64,000 bases of DNA, taken from contig JADFSO010000004.1 of NCBI GenBank assembly GCA_022560735.1, forward strand, positions 1 through 64,000, in the 5' to 3' direction. This document shows positions 47,325 through 59,790 of the stretch, one piece after another. The DNA is from Pseudomonadota bacterium. GTDB lineage: Bacteria > Pseudomonadota > Gammaproteobacteria > Steroidobacterales > MnTg04. The notes below the pieces were generated by a model. It was not told the origin of the DNA, did not search any database, and saw only the letters and a list, made by a program, of their open reading frames with translations. Made by a program: the position numbers and the translations under genes. How positions within the stretch are numbered: the first letter of the stretch is position 1; each line of letters starts with the position of its first letter.

Positions 47325-48590
47325 TCAGTTCCCGAATCGAAGCCGGATGCTCAGCTGAAACTGCTTTTCGGTCCGTGTTGTATCGAGGCCATAGTATTGC
47401 CAGCTGAAACGGTCTGTTTTGATGCTCAATGACTCGGCGCCAATGGACACCTTGTCGGAGTATTCGTAGAAATAAGCCAGTGTCCAGGCATCGCCGTCCT
47501 CGGAATTATCGTCCTGCAGCGTCTGATCGTTGTCCGTGACTGCAAACTTGTCGTACCGTAATGAAAATCGATGGCGATTATAGGCCCGGGTTAACATCAG
47601 GTACATACTGTCGAAATCGGCATCGATATCGCCGATACCATTGACAACGTCACCCATTACAGTTGAGCCCGTCATCCACTGAAACAACAATTCCCAGTCA
47701 CCCGGCAAAACAGCATGGGCAGCAATATGTTGAAACTTCGTCGCCCATGCGTACTGTCCACCTTCATCCGCCGTCGGATCGGCACGATTGTCATAATGCA
47801 TTGCGCGAATCAGTAATTGCTGATTGAAACGCCATTCAACGTTGACGTAATAGCCGGCTCGGTCGTCGATTTCGAGGAACGGCGCTACGTAAGGGTCCTG
47901 GTCGTCAAATAAGCTGTCGGGCTGAATCACTGGCAATGGCGGCAACGGCAGCTTATCGCCAAAACGGCTTTGGCGATCATGCACCGACCAGCCTTTCCAG
48001 GCCAGCAACGAGCCCGTCGGATCGTTACCGTAAAAAATCGCTCCTTGCAGCCTGATGGTGTGGGCGCCGCCAAACATCGCGGGCCTACGAAATACGGACA
48101 ATTCTGCACCGACCGTGCGAAGTTCCTCTGCAACCCAGGTGTTAATTGCCGAATAACTCATCGAATATGGGCTGGTCCATCCGGCCGTTATATTCTCGAG
48201 CGATATGCGAGGGTAAAACAAACCGAGTTTCAAGCGATAACGGTTTTCGGACTGAGGTACCGGTCGCCACTCGACATAGGCCTCGGTAAAATCGACTGTT
48301 GACCCTATATCATCATCATAGGCTTCGAGTACGGTGTGTGCCTTGAACGTATCCGCGAGCTGAATTTCGAAGTCCGCAAACGCCCGGCTAATCATCAGAC
48401 CATCATTACTATCGTCGTAGCGCAACTTGCCGACGAATCCCTCCGTCCAGGAGGTATAACCGGATGAATTGATAAAACTGATGTCAATGCCCGCACGCAA
48501 TTTGTACGGGTCCGGCGCCTCCGCCGCGTTGATCGCTTGCACGGCGAAACCCAAAAAGATCGCCGCAATCAGTATCAGTACTCTGACCAT
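47325..48590 (-). CDS. outer membrane beta-barrel (porin-like) protein
   Basis: The 421-residue precursor starts with a signal peptide (VLILIAAIFLGFAVQAINA). The remainder alternates short amphipathic strands with acidic turns, and the final strand ends QFQLSIRLRFGN, so it is predicted as an outer membrane barrel, perhaps with 16 strands. No substrate motif is recognised. Its start overlaps the stop of the upstream cupredoxin-like gene by 16 bases, so both belong to one operon. Similar porin-like proteins sit beside cupredoxin-like and c-di-GMP genes in other bacteria, as far as I recall; the role is unknown. Confidence 0.75.
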   Translation of the reverse strand: MVRVLILIAAIFLGFAVQAINAAEAPDPYKLRAGIDISFINSSGYTSWTEGFVGKLRYDDSNDGLMISRAFADFEIQLADTFKAHTVLEAYDDDIGSTVDFTEAYVEWRPVPQSENRYRLKLGLFYPRISLENITAGWTSPYSMSYSAINTWVAEELRTVGAELSVFRRPAMFGGAHTIRLQGAIFYGNDPTGSLLAWKGWSVHDRQSRFGDKLPLPPLPVIQPDSLFDDQDPYVAPFLEIDDRAGYYVNVEWRFNQQLLIRAMHYDNRADPTADEGGQYAWATKFQHIAAHAVLPGDWELLFQWMTGSTVMGDVVNGIGDIDADFDSMYLMLTRAYNRHRFSLRYDKFAVTDNDQTLQDDNSEDGDAWTLAYFYEYSDKVSIGAESLSIKTDRFSWQYYGLDTTRTEKQFQLSIRLRFGN

Positions 48591-49279
48591 GGCGTGCTTC
48601 TCGATTGTCTGTCATGCGGCGGATTGAGTTTCTTCGCCAAGTGAAATGTGACTTCGGGTTCCGGGCTACCTGGCGTGACCACTGTTTTGGACAGGGCCTC
48701 ATCTCTATCGCGAATGCGGGGGCTCCAGATATTGATTTCGTAATCTTGCGGGTTGTCCAACGACAAAGATGCCTTGCCGTTCTCGTCTGTCTTGGCTACC
48801 GCTATGCTATCAACGACCAATATGTACCCGAGCATATGGTCGTGAATATTGCATCCGAGCGTAACCACCCCGCTGTGTTCGAACGTGACCGGGGGGTGTT
48901 GCTCGCCGTGGTACATCGGTAACAAGAATTTGTTGGGGTGTGAGAAAGAATAGACGTGATGAGCGACCGTGTCGCTGTTCGGGAATTCTACGGCTGTCCC
49001 TGTTTGTACAACAAGTACGTGCGGCACGAACTGCTTGTCTATCTGGTCCATGACGGCGTTGGCGGTGGGGGCTGGCAAATCGTTTTGTCCGTCCAGCCTC
49101 AGCGCATACACCGCAACATCAGCGACAGGCCGCCCCTCCCTGTCAATAACGAAAATGTCGATGTCGCTACCGAATGAAGAGGTTGCGATAAACAGCAAAA
49201 CGAATAACCCGATCATTCGAACTGGATTTCGTCTGATCTGCTCGTCTGACCGAAGTTCTGTAAGTCGCGAAAACGCCAT
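48575..49279 (-). CDS. secreted cupredoxin-like protein (methylamine utilization-like)
   Basis: The 234-residue precursor has a signal peptide (about residues 17-38, MIGLFVLLFIATSSFGS). A transthyretin-like segment (DIFVIDREGRPVADVAVYAL) precedes a cupredoxin-like core: PHVLVVQTGTAVEFPNSDTVAHHVYSFS with candidate copper ligand His, then HSGVVTLGCNIHDHMLGYILVVDS with Cys and His. These residues resemble type 1 copper sites. Database names for such proteins often say methylamine utilization protein, but no mau genes are here. A second regulatory-type domain closes the protein (AKTDENGKASLSLDNP). It is probably periplasmic and co-transcribed with the porin. ATG 49216 is an alternative start. Confidence 0.75.
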   Translation of the reverse strand: MAFSRLTELRSDEQIRRNPVRMIGLFVLLFIATSSFGSDIDIFVIDREGRPVADVAVYALRLDGQNDLPAPTANAVMDQIDKQFVPHVLVVQTGTAVEFPNSDTVAHHVYSFSHPNKFLLPMYHGEQHPPVTFEHSGVVTLGCNIHDHMLGYILVVDSIAVAKTDENGKASLSLDNPQDYEINIWSPRIRDRDEALSKTVVTPGSPEPEVTFHLAKKLNPPHDRQSRSTPWSEY

Positions 49280-49500
49280 GTCCGTTCCAAGCGGTTCCTA
49301 CCCATCGCCGAGTATACGGTCGAACCGGGCAAGCTAACCGTGACCCACCGCACATTCTATTTAACAAAATCCACTTAATATCTCTAAGCGGTTGATATTT
49401 GACGACTATGCACGGTAATGGGACCGCGCAGAGGGCTCGTCACGACGGTGCTGGCGATGGATGCTCTTGCACTCGTCTGAGAAAACGGAATACGCGCCGA

Positions 49501-51888
49501 ATGAAGATTCGTACCAGCTTCCGCGGAAAATTATTGCTGCTGACAATCCTGCCGTTGGCGGTTGCGCAGATCGTGACCCTTTTCAACGTAATACAGGTCG
49601 TGGAAGAGGACGTCGAGCGCCGCGCCCGTGAGTCGCTCATCATTGGTGGTGCGGTTGTCAATGAATTCCTGAGAGGCCGGGGCGAGCAGATAGAGGCGAG
49701 TGTCAAGGTCTTGGCCGCTGACTTCGGTCTCAAAGAAGCTGCCGCGACCGGCCACGCGGCAACTATTCAATCGGCCCTTAGCAATCATAGTCGGCGTATC
49801 GGGGCGGACATCGCCTTGTTGCTGGATCTCGATGGTACCACTATCGCGAGCTCCAGTGGCATGACGCATGTTAATCGGAGTGACTTGTTGCGCCTCATTG
49901 AAAACGCACGTGAAAAATCCTCCGTGCAATCAACCGCAATATTCGATGGCGATACCTACCATACGTTCACAGTGCCGGTCCGGGCACCTGTTGCTATGGC
50001 CTGGGTGGTATTAGGTTTTCGAATCGACACGCAACTCACGCAACGCATACAAGCATTGACCGGCCTTGAGGTCTCAATCGTATCAACGTCGAGTGGCGAC
50101 GCCGGTACAATTGCGACGACCAGACACGCAGGCAGCGCCACAAAATCCGAACGGGACTTTGTTGATCAGGGCACATCGCTGGACTCTATTTATTTGGTCG
50201 ACGAAGCCGGCCATGCCCGGTTGACGCTCAATACGGCATTCGTCCGGACCAGCAATGACGTGATCGTCGTACTCCAGCGCTCGCTGCAGGAGGCGATGAC
50301 GCCGTACATCGAGGCCCGCAGCGGCCTTTTGGTTTTTGCCTTCGTCCTGCTACTTCTCGTCTCAATCGCGGTCGGCTGGGTTTCCGGAACTATTGCAAGA
50401 CCGCTGCGGGCACTCACCGATGCAGCGCAGAAAATAATCTCGGGTAATTACGACATTAAACTCAATGTGTACACGGATGATGAGTTCGGCGAACTGGCAA
50501 CGAGCTTTAACGAAATGCGGACGGCAATCGCGGAGCGTGAAAAACGCATATCCCACCAAGCGCTCCATGACCCGTTGACTGGTCTGCCCAACCGGACAAA
50601 GGTGCTGCAAAGCCTGACCGGGGCAATCGAGCAAGCACGGAGCGCCAACACCAATATCACGGTGCTTGCGATCAGGCTGTCACGCATGAATGAAATCTCA
50701 TCGACCCTGGGCCACCGCGCGAGCGACGAGATTATTGCACTCGCCGCAAAACACCTGCACGTTAACCTTGACCCTGGAGACACCCTCGGTCACGTGGGAA
50801 CCAACGAGTTCATTCTGATCCTGCCTGATAACGGTATAGACGATGCAATGAATTACGCAGACCGGATCGAAAACATTCTTGGCGCCGGCGTTAAGCTTGG
50901 TCGCTTAAATATTGCGCTACAAACAGAGATCGGCATCGCCGGATTCCCGGATCATGGCAACAGCGCTGCAAACCTTCTGCGTTATGCCTCGATAGCGAGA
51001 AACGAGGCCCAGCTTAGCCAAGAGCGTGTGATGATTTATAAGGCGGGCCGCGAGGACCATTTCGTGCGACAACTTCGAATCGTCAACGACCTTCGCGCCG
51101 CCCTGGAACACGATGAAATTCGCGTTCATTTCCAGCCGAAGATTTCGCTCCCGGATGGCGCAGTTTGCGGCGCGGAGGCGCTCGTGCGCTGGGAACATGC
51201 AGAATTCGGCTCGCTGAGCCCGGACGATTTCATCCCTGCGGCAGAGGAATCCGGCGCTATTGTGCATCTCACGAGGTTCGTTCTGGCCACCGCAGTCAAA
51301 CGGTGTCGTGAATGGCAGAATGCGGGACATTCGCTTCAGGTTTCGGTAAACCTATCCTCCCGGGACCTCCGGGACGAGTACCTGCCTTACTACATCCTGC
51401 AATTGCTAAAAGAACAAGACATTGCGGCGAACCGATTGACGCTCGAGATCACAGAGAACAGTATTATGCAGAACCTTTCTCATGCAATTTCGGTTCTCGA
51501 GTGTCTTCGCGACGTCGGTGTCCGGATTTCAATGGATGATTTCGGCACAGGGCATTCATCGCTCGCACAAATCAAAAATATGCCGCTGTATGAGCTGAAG
51601 ATCGACAAATCATTCGTTATGACCTTGATGAGCGATGAAAAAAACAGGGCAATCGTTCGAACGACGATCGAGCTTGCACACAACATGAACCTCAAAGTTG
51701 TCGCAGAGGGCGTCGAAGACGAACAGACACTGCGACAAATAAGCGACATGGGTTGCGAGGAGGCACAGGGTTATTTTGTGAGTAAGCCCGTGTCAGCCGA
51801 TGGATTGTTGGACTGGCTGAAAAACCGGAAAGAAATATCCTACGCCACGCGCCGTAGGGCAAAGCGGGCGTTTGCGAAAAAAACTTAA
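49501..51888 (+). CDS. Cache-HAMP-GGDEF-EAL c-di-GMP phosphodiesterase
   Basis: The 795-residue protein senses a periplasmic signal and is predicted to degrade cyclic di-GMP. Two transmembrane helices (residues about 9-30 and 273-298) enclose a periplasmic Cache-like domain. HAMP follows (IARPLRALTDAAQKIISGNY), then a GGDEF domain whose signature reads GTNEF, so cyclase activity is unlikely. The EAL domain appears intact: GAEALVRWEH, LEITENSI, DDFGTGHSSL, KIDKSFV and VVAEGVEDE. ATG 49501 (MKIRTSFRGKLLLLTILPL) is preferred; the frame is open from 49399. It is divergent from the cupredoxin-porin operon and likely belongs with it. Confidence 0.9.
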   Translation: MKIRTSFRGKLLLLTILPLAVAQIVTLFNVIQVVEEDVERRARESLIIGGAVVNEFLRGRGEQIEASVKVLAADFGLKEAAATGHAATIQSALSNHSRRIGADIALLLDLDGTTIASSSGMTHVNRSDLLRLIENAREKSSVQSTAIFDGDTYHTFTVPVRAPVAMAWVVLGFRIDTQLTQRIQALTGLEVSIVSTSSGDAGTIATTRHAGSATKSERDFVDQGTSLDSIYLVDEAGHARLTLNTAFVRTSNDVIVVLQRSLQEAMTPYIEARSGLLVFAFVLLLLVSIAVGWVSGTIARPLRALTDAAQKIISGNYDIKLNVYTDDEFGELATSFNEMRTAIAEREKRISHQALHDPLTGLPNRTKVLQSLTGAIEQARSANTNITVLAIRLSRMNEISSTLGHRASDEIIALAAKHLHVNLDPGDTLGHVGTNEFILILPDNGIDDAMNYADRIENILGAGVKLGRLNIALQTEIGIAGFPDHGNSAANLLRYASIARNEAQLSQERVMIYKAGREDHFVRQLRIVNDLRAALEHDEIRVHFQPKISLPDGAVCGAEALVRWEHAEFGSLSPDDFIPAAEESGAIVHLTRFVLATAVKRCREWQNAGHSLQVSVNLSSRDLRDEYLPYYILQLLKEQDIAANRLTLEITENSIMQNLSHAISVLECLRDVGVRISMDDFGTGHSSLAQIKNMPLYELKIDKSFVMTLMSDEKNRAIVRTTIELAHNMNLKVVAEGVEDEQTLRQISDMGCEEAQGYFVSKPVSADGLLDWLKNRKEISYATRRRAKRAFAKKT

Positions 51889-51985
51889 GTATCCAAGCCT
51901 GTCACGAGTCGGATTTGCAGGCTTCTGTCATTATGTCGCTGCGGAAGAAGCACACTACTCCGTCGGGGTCTCGAGGTACCCTTTG

Positions 51986-53953
<1,968 letters not shown>

Positions 53954-54047
53954 TCGCGTTTCCCGGTTGCGGGTGAATGAAGCGCCGAGACTAACTTAAT
54001 TGACGGCGGACTCCCAGAGCCGACGCCGCCGCTTTGCCGGCAGACAC

Positions 54048-54075
54048 AAAAAAAGCCCCTCGCAAGAGGGGCTTT
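54048..54075 (-). terminator. rho-independent terminator
   Basis: On the minus strand a 10-bp perfect stem (aaagcccctc/gaggggcttt on the plus strand) with a four-base loop is followed by seven T. It lies 24 bases after the stop of the outer membrane protein gene at 54100-54684. Confidence 0.88.
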
Positions 54076-54099
54076 CCTGTTTTTCTGCAGACGTTGAAA

Positions 54100-54684
54100 T
54101 TATTGGAAATAAAATCTGCCGCCAATCGAAAAGGTGGTGATATCGTCGCCAAACTCAATATCGCCGACCACGGCAAAGCTGGGGTTGAAGGAATACACGC
54201 CGCCAAAATGGATGGAGGTTTCGTCATCGAACGCACCGCCCAAATCGATATAGGTAATTCCGCCGTTGAGCTCGAACTCGTTGCTCATCATGCTGCGGAG
54301 TGTAGCGTCGATTCCAAAACCATTTTCGTCAAAACTGCCAAAAATACCGGCGTCTATTTCCGCGTTGGCAAAAAAGACGCTCAGGTTGACATCGGTGGTA
54401 CCCGAAATGGCGCTCTTGTAGCCAATACCAGCCTTGATAAAGTCGAAGTCCACACCACCGGAAAAACCGACAGTCGAAAATTCGCCAAAGATAAAAATAT
54501 TTTCGCCAACTTCCGCCGAACCCGCTATACCAAAGCCATCGCCGTCATCGACACCATCGACATCTGAATTGACGTAACTCGCTTCGACATAGTTGTATTC
54601 GGGTGAAGCCGCAAAACCCGCGGCCGGTGCGAGCACCAGCGATGCGATCGCGCCATATCCAATCACTGTCTTGAGAATTTTCAT
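54100..54684 (-). CDS. small outer membrane beta-barrel protein
   Basis: The 194-residue precursor has a signal peptide ending at about residue 25 (LVLAPAAGFAA). Then come about eight alternating amphipathic strands (for example YNYVEASYVNSDVDGV, FIFGEFSTVGFSGGVDFDFIKAGIGYK) and a final ISIGG-like strand ending GGRFYFQ. It resembles OmpW/OmpA-like eight-strand barrels of unknown function. The protein is strikingly acidic and Gly-rich. Its own terminator follows and a direct repeat lies upstream, so it is probably a single-gene, regulated unit. Confidence 0.8.
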   Translation of the reverse strand: MKILKTVIGYGAIASLVLAPAAGFAASPEYNYVEASYVNSDVDGVDDGDGFGIAGSAEVGENIFIFGEFSTVGFSGGVDFDFIKAGIGYKSAISGTTDVNLSVFFANAEIDAGIFGSFDENGFGIDATLRSMMSNEFELNGGITYIDLGGAFDDETSIHFGGVYSFNPSFAVVGDIEFGDDITTFSIGGRFYFQ

Positions 54685-54739
54685 AACTCGTCATCCTTTT
54701 CGCTGTTTGTGAATCTATTGATCATCCAAGTAAAATCGG

Positions 54740-54776
54740 ATACCAAATATATGTTATTTATACCAAATAAACATAT
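54740..54776. promoter_or_regulatory. direct repeat upstream of outer membrane protein gene
   Basis: ATACCAAATA occurs twice, at 54740-54749 and 54760-54769, exactly 20 bases apart (two helical turns). An imperfect palindrome, ATATGTT...AACATAT (54749-54776), overlaps the second copy. They lie 55-92 bases upstream of the barrel protein's start in an AT-rich region and may be operator or activator sites. No regulator is known for it. The rest of 54685-55037 shows no gene that I trust. Confidence 0.4.
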
Positions 54777-55037
54777 TCCATATCAAAACCTCTTATTCTC
54801 GATACTTTCGAGTCCGGAACTTGTCTTAAGTTCGGAAACCCGCGCAGCGTAGTCAGGCGCACCTGAACCCAAGCTGAATCGATTTTTCGGGATTTCCCGT
54901 CGACAAGATTTACACCTTGGTCAGGGCAAGTGAGGCGAACCGATCCAAATGCTTGATATTGCTCACTCACGTGAATTGCGGCGCGGATTTTGCATTAATT
55001 ACAGGCGTTGTGCAAGTGCACATTGACAGGAGAAATT

Positions 55038-55553
55038 ATGTCTAATTCAGCAGGCAACCCGGATGCTTGTGCAGCGTTCCTCGATTCGGACGACCGCCTC
55101 CCGGCCTGTGCGGTAAACGACCGGCGTCTTGGCCAGGATCGCCGGGAAAAAACCTGGTGGTCATTGTGTTACGGCGGTGTCCGTCCCAGGCGGAGATCTC
55201 ATCGGCGTGACGCAGACAGTTTCAGTGGTCACACGGACTGGCTGGATTCCGAATTACTGTACCTGACCCTGGGAATCATGGTGTTGTGCACGGCCGATGC
55301 AATCATGACCTTGAATCTGCTCAATATGGGAGCCCGGGAAGCCAACTTTTTCATGGCGCACATGATCGAAAAAAACGAGTTTCTTTTTGGCGCAACCAAA
55401 ATGGCGCTGACCGGTCTGGGCCTGATCCTGCTGGTCATGCATGCTCCATTCCGTCTTTTTCGGCTGGTCAGGGTACAAAATCTCCTGCGCATTTTCTTCT
55501 TTGCATACTGCGTGCTGATCGGCTACGAGATCGTTCTCTACCGGCTGATCTGA
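55038..55553 (+). CDS. DUF5658-type membrane protein
   Basis: The 171-residue protein has a hydrophilic N-terminus with basic patches (NDRRLGQDRREK and RPRRRSHRR), followed by three transmembrane helices: LLYLTLGIMVLCTADAIMTLNLL, KMALTGLGLILLVMH and LLRIFFFAYCVLIGYEIVLY. The pattern R-rich motif plus tAdAxxTLxLLxxGAxEaN fits DUF5658, a family of unknown function. ATG 55038 is preceded by aggag; the frame also has a start at 55008. It stands alone between the barrel protein and the sucA operon. Confidence 0.72.
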   Translation: MSNSAGNPDACAAFLDSDDRLPACAVNDRRLGQDRREKTWWSLCYGGVRPRRRSHRRDADSFSGHTDWLDSELLYLTLGIMVLCTADAIMTLNLLNMGAREANFFMAHMIEKNEFLFGATKMALTGLGLILLVMHAPFRLFRLVRVQNLLRIFFFAYCVLIGYEIVLYRLI

Positions 55554-55689
55554 GCGCTTGCCGAGGCGGTCTTTGCCGAGGGCGTCCGGGTTGGCTTTCG
55601 TTTCTTATTTTTCACGCTTGCGATAGAATGCGCGGCTCGCTCGAGCGAGCCCGATTGACCCATACAAGCAACGACTTAGCCGAACAATA

Positions 55690-58572
55690 ATGAGCAGCGA
55701 GCTGGAAAAAAAGTACCAGACTACACCGCTGTCCGGTGGCAATGCGCCACTGGTCGAGGGTCTGTTCGAGGAGTTCCTCGCAGACCGTTCCTCGGTGCCC
55801 GGTCACTGGGCCAAATGGTTCGATCAGTTTGACCAAAACGGGCAAATACCACGGCGGCCGATCGAAAAGGAACTGGCGCGACAGGCGTTGTCGCCGCGGG
55901 TATCACGACCGGCCCGGCCGCTTGCCATGTCCGAGACGAAACAAGGCCGGGTTTCCCGGCTTATCCAGGTTTACACGGCCCGCGGTCACCTGATCGCCGA
56001 TATCGATCCGCTGGGTTTGTTGCAGCGGCCGACGCCACGGGTGCTCAAGCTCGAATATTTTGGGCTTGGAGAGGTCGACCTGGACCGGGTTTTCCAGCCC
56101 GAAGGGCTGGCCTCGGCCTCCGGCCCAATGCCGTTGAGAGACATTATCGATCTGTTGCGCCAACTCTATTGCGGCAAGATTGGCGTCGAATTTGCCCATG
56201 TGTCCCGGTCGGCTGAGCGGCTCTGGCTGCAGAGGGAATACGAATTGGCCGTCGTGGGGCAGAGCCTGACACCCGCTGAAAAACGAGACGCGCTGTATCA
56301 GCTGACCGCGGCCGAAGGCATGGAGCGCTACCTGCATACCCGGTTCGTCGGCCAGAAAAGGTTTTCGCTGGAAGGCGGTGAAAGCATGATCTTGCTGCTC
56401 GAGGATTTGATACAGCAAGGTGGCGCGACGGGCGTCAAGGAGTTTGTCATCGGCATGGCCCACCGGGGACGGATCAACGTGCTGGTCAACATCCTCGGCA
56501 AGGCGCCGGCCGAACTGTTTTCGGAATTCGCCGGCGAGTACGACCTGGCGCAGCTCAAAGGCTCAGGCGACGTCAAGTATCACAAGGGATTCTCATCCGA
56601 TATGCGCACGCCGGGGGGCGATGTGCACATCGTGCTGGCATTCAACCCGTCACACCTGGAGATCGTAAACCCGGTCGTTGTCGGGTCGGTCAGGGCACGA
56701 CAGCAACGTCACGGGGATGGAGAGCATCAGCGAGTCGTACCGGTCCTGATCCATGGTGATGCGGCCTTCGCCGGCCAGGGCGTCGTGATGGAGACCTTGC
56801 AAATGTCCCAGGCGCGGGGATTTACGGTCGGTGGAACCGTGCATATCGTGTGCAACAACCAGATCGGTTTCACGATCAGCGATCCGGCGGACGCCCGCTC
56901 GACACTCTACTGCAGCGATGTCGCGAAAATGATCGAGGCGCCGGTTTTCCACGTCAACGCCGACGACCCCGAAGCGGTGATCCTGGTGACCCGGTTGGCG
57001 CTGCGTTACCGGCAGGAATTTGGCAAGGACGTGGTGATCGACCTGGTCTGTTATCGCCGTCTTGGGCATAACGAAGCGGATGAGCCGGCCGCTACCCAGC
57101 CGCAAATGTATGCGGCCATCCGAAAACACCCGACCACCAGGCAGTTGTATGCGGACAGCCTGGTTCGCGAGTCGGTACTGACACAGGTTGAAGTCGATCG
57201 CATGATCGGGCAGTACAGGCAAGACCTGGAAGAAGGCCATCCGCTGCCGCGAAAACTGTTGGCCACGGATGGCAACGCGTTCGACGTTGACTGGAGCGAG
57301 TATCGAAATGGCGCAGCCTTGCCAACGGCAAAAACGGCTGTCAGCAAACGCAAGCTGGGAAAATACTCGGCCCGGCTACTCGATCTTCCCGCGCATATTA
57401 CGCTCCATCCCAGGGTGCAGCGGATCCTGGAAAGCCGCGCAAAAATGGCGGCCGGCGAACTGCCGATCGACTGGGGCTACGCGGAGACCATTGCCTATGC
57501 GAGCCTGCTCGATGATGGCTATGAAGTCAGGCTGACCGGCCAGGACAGCGCGCGCGGGACTTTCTTCCACCGCCACGCGGTGCTGCACAATCAAGCGGAT
57601 CGGGAAAGCTTTGTGCCGCTGCAACACCTGTCGGCCAGCCAGGGCAGATTCACGATTACCGATTCTCTGCTGTCGGAAGAAGCGGTGATGGGGTTCGAGT
57701 ATGGTTTTGCGACCACCGAGCCCAATGCGCTGGTCATCTGGGAAGGGCAGTTTGGCGACTTTGCCAACGGCGCACAGGTGGTTATCGATCAGTTCATCAG
57801 CTCCGGCGAGGCGAAATGGGGCCGCCTGTGCGGGCTGACGCTGTTCCTCCCGCATGGTTATGAAGGCCAGGGACCGGAGCATTCGTCGGCGCGGCTCGAG
57901 CGCTTCCTGCAACTTTGCGCGGAACACAACATGCAGGTGTGCGTGCCATCCAATCCGGCACAAATGTTTCATCTGCTGAGGAGGCAAATGATCAATCCGC
58001 AGCGCATTCCGCTGATCGTCATGACGCCGAAAAGCCTGTTGCGGCACAAGCTGTCGGTATCGACGATCGAAGATTTGTCGAGCGGAAGTTTTCAGACGGT
58101 AATCGATGATGCATCTGCGATCAGGCCGGCTGCTGTCGAGCGGATCGTTTTCTGCAGCGGCAAGGTTTATTACGATCTCATCGATGCTCGCAATGACCGG
58201 CATGTCGAAAACATAGCAATCGTGCGAATCGAGCAGCTTTATCCTTTTCCGGTGGCTGAGTACGCGGCGGCTATCGCTGCCTGGCCAAAGGCCAGGGACA
58301 TTATCTGGTGCCAGGAAGAGCCAAAAAACCAGGGTGCCTGGTATCAGATCCGGCATCGTTTGCTGGAGCCGCTCGATGGCAGCGCACAAGCGCTGTCATA
58401 TGCCGGCCCAAATGCGTCGGCGGCCCCGGCATCGGGTATATTTGCGCTGCACGTAAAACAGCAGCGGGCATTGATTGCAGACGCCCTGGCGCTGGTTGAC
58501 GATCAACCCACCGGAAAATCGGCGAAACGAGCCCGCAAAAAACCGAGGACGGTCAGAAAAAAACATGCTTAA
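55690..58572 (+). CDS. sucA: 2-oxoglutarate dehydrogenase E1 component
   Basis: SucA decarboxylates 2-oxoglutarate with thiamine diphosphate in the TCA cycle. The 960-residue protein has the SucA N-terminus ([24 protein letters not shown]), [39 protein letters not shown], the ThDP-binding [41 protein letters not shown], and the C-terminal [48 protein letters not shown]. Length is near E. coli (933). It is the first gene of sucA-sucB-lpd. sdh genes do not precede it, unlike E. coli. Confidence 0.97.
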   Translation: MSSELEKKYQTTPLSGGNAPLVEGLFEEFLADRSSVPGHWAKWFDQFDQNGQIPRRPIEKELARQALSPRVSRPARPLAMSETKQGRVSRLIQVYTARGHLIADIDPLGLLQRPTPRVLKLEYFGLGEVDLDRVFQPEGLASASGPMPLRDIIDLLRQLYCGKIGVEFAHVSRSAERLWLQREYELAVVGQSLTPAEKRDALYQLTAAEGMERYLHTRFVGQKRFSLEGGESMILLLEDLIQQGGATGVKEFVIGMAHRGRINVLVNILGKAPAELFSEFAGEYDLAQLKGSGDVKYHKGFSSDMRTPGGDVHIVLAFNPSHLEIVNPVVVGSVRARQQRHGDGEHQRVVPVLIHGDAAFAGQGVVMETLQMSQARGFTVGGTVHIVCNNQIGFTISDPADARSTLYCSDVAKMIEAPVFHVNADDPEAVILVTRLALRYRQEFGKDVVIDLVCYRRLGHNEADEPAATQPQMYAAIRKHPTTRQLYADSLVRESVLTQVEVDRMIGQYRQDLEEGHPLPRKLLATDGNAFDVDWSEYRNGAALPTAKTAVSKRKLGKYSARLLDLPAHITLHPRVQRILESRAKMAAGELPIDWGYAETIAYASLLDDGYEVRLTGQDSARGTFFHRHAVLHNQADRESFVPLQHLSASQGRFTITDSLLSEEAVMGFEYGFATTEPNALVIWEGQFGDFANGAQVVIDQFISSGEAKWGRLCGLTLFLPHGYEGQGPEHSSARLERFLQLCAEHNMQVCVPSNPAQMFHLLRRQMINPQRIPLIVMTPKSLLRHKLSVSTIEDLSSGSFQTVIDDASAIRPAAVERIVFCSGKVYYDLIDARNDRHVENIAIVRIEQLYPFPVAEYAAAIAAWPKARDIIWCQEEPKNQGAWYQIRHRLLEPLDGSAQALSYAGPNASAAPASGIFALHVKQQRALIADALALVDDQPTGKSAKRARKKPRTVRKKHA

Positions 58573-59782
58573 AGAAGTCAAAGTCCCCCTGTTACCCGAA
58601 TCGATCGCCGATGCAACCTTGGTGAACTGGCACAAGAAGCCGGGCGATTCGGTACAGCGCGACGAAAACCTGGTCGACCTGGAAACGGACAAAGTGGTGC
58701 TCGAGGTGCCGGCGCCGGTTGCGGGCGTATTGCAGGAGATCCTGAAAGCAGACGGCTCGACGGTCAACAGCGGTGAGTTGCTTGCGCTCATCGAAGAGGG
58801 CGCGGTTGCCAGCGAAACGGTGGGGTCCGAGGCCGAAAACTCCGCCCCTGAACAAGCCGGCGAACAGGTCGGGCCGGAACAGCCAAAAAAATCAGCGCAT
58901 AAACTCAGTCCTTCCGTAAGACGTTTGCTCGAAGAGCACGATATAGCTGCGGGAGAAATTGCGGGTAGCGGCCGCGATGGGCGGATCAGCAAGGCCGATG
59001 TAATGAAATATGTTGAAAACAGGCCCGCGCCGGCCGCTGAACAACCCGCCGCCGTGAGCGCAACGGTTGTACCAGGCGGATCCCGGCAGGATCGTCGTGT
59101 GCCGATGACACGGCTGCGCTCGCGCATCGCCGACCGGATGGTCGAGGCGCAAAATACCGCCGCGATGCTGACTTCATTCAACGAAGTCGATCTGAGCGCC
59201 GTCGTCGAGCTGCGAAAAAAATACCGCGGCAATTTTGAGAAACAATATGGCGTGCGTCTTGGTTTCATGTCTTTTTTCGCCAAGGCATCTGTCGAAGCGT
59301 TGCGCAAGTTTCCGTCTGTGAATGCCTCGGTTGAAGGCAGCGATATCATTTACCACGACTACTATGATATCGGCGTGGCGGTATCGACCGATCGCGGCCT
59401 GATGGTGCCGATCCTGCGCGATGTGGATTCGCTCAGTTACGCGGGCATCGAAAAAGCCATAGCCGGTTTTGCCGGTCGCGCCAAAGACGGCAGCATCACT
59501 CTCGAGGAGCTGACCGGCGGCACCTTTACGATTACCAATGGCGGGGTGTTTGGCTCGCTGATGTCGACACCGATTCTCAATATGCCGCAGAGCGCCATTC
59601 TGGGCATGCATGCGATCAAGGAGCGGCCGGTTGTGGTCGATGGCGAAATCGTCGTGCGACCGATGATGTATATAGCGCTGACCTATGACCACCGGATTAT
59701 CGATGGCCGGGAAGCCGTGCAATTTTTGGTCAGCATCAAGGAAACGCTGGAAGACCCGGCCAGATTGATGCTGCAGATTTAA
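58565..59782 (+). CDS. sucB: dihydrolipoyl succinyltransferase (E2 of 2-oxoglutarate dehydrogenase)
   Basis: SucB transfers the succinyl group from lipoate to CoA. The 405-residue protein has one N-terminal lipoyl domain (lipoyl-Lys43 in ETDKVVLEV), an E1/E3-binding domain ([38 protein letters not shown]), a flexible linker and the catalytic domain with [14 protein letters not shown] and the active-site [14 protein letters not shown]. The ATG at 58565 overlaps the sucA stop by 8 bases; the frame is open further upstream inside sucA. Confidence 0.97.
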   Translation: MLKEVKVPLLPESIADATLVNWHKKPGDSVQRDENLVDLETDKVVLEVPAPVAGVLQEILKADGSTVNSGELLALIEEGAVASETVGSEAENSAPEQAGEQVGPEQPKKSAHKLSPSVRRLLEEHDIAAGEIAGSGRDGRISKADVMKYVENRPAPAAEQPAAVSATVVPGGSRQDRRVPMTRLRSRIADRMVEAQNTAAMLTSFNEVDLSAVVELRKKYRGNFEKQYGVRLGFMSFFAKASVEALRKFPSVNASVEGSDIIYHDYYDIGVAVSTDRGLMVPILRDVDSLSYAGIEKAIAGFAGRAKDGSITLEELTGGTFTITNGGVFGSLMSTPILNMPQSAILGMHAIKERPVVVDGEIVVRPMMYIALTYDHRIIDGREAVQFLVSIKETLEDPARLMLQI

Positions 59783-59790
59783 GGAAGCCC

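Noticed and set aside
54758..54970. 70-codon minus-strand frame upstream of the barrel protein gene
   Set aside because: It covers the repeat/promoter region, has no recognisable features and no ribosome binding site that stands out.
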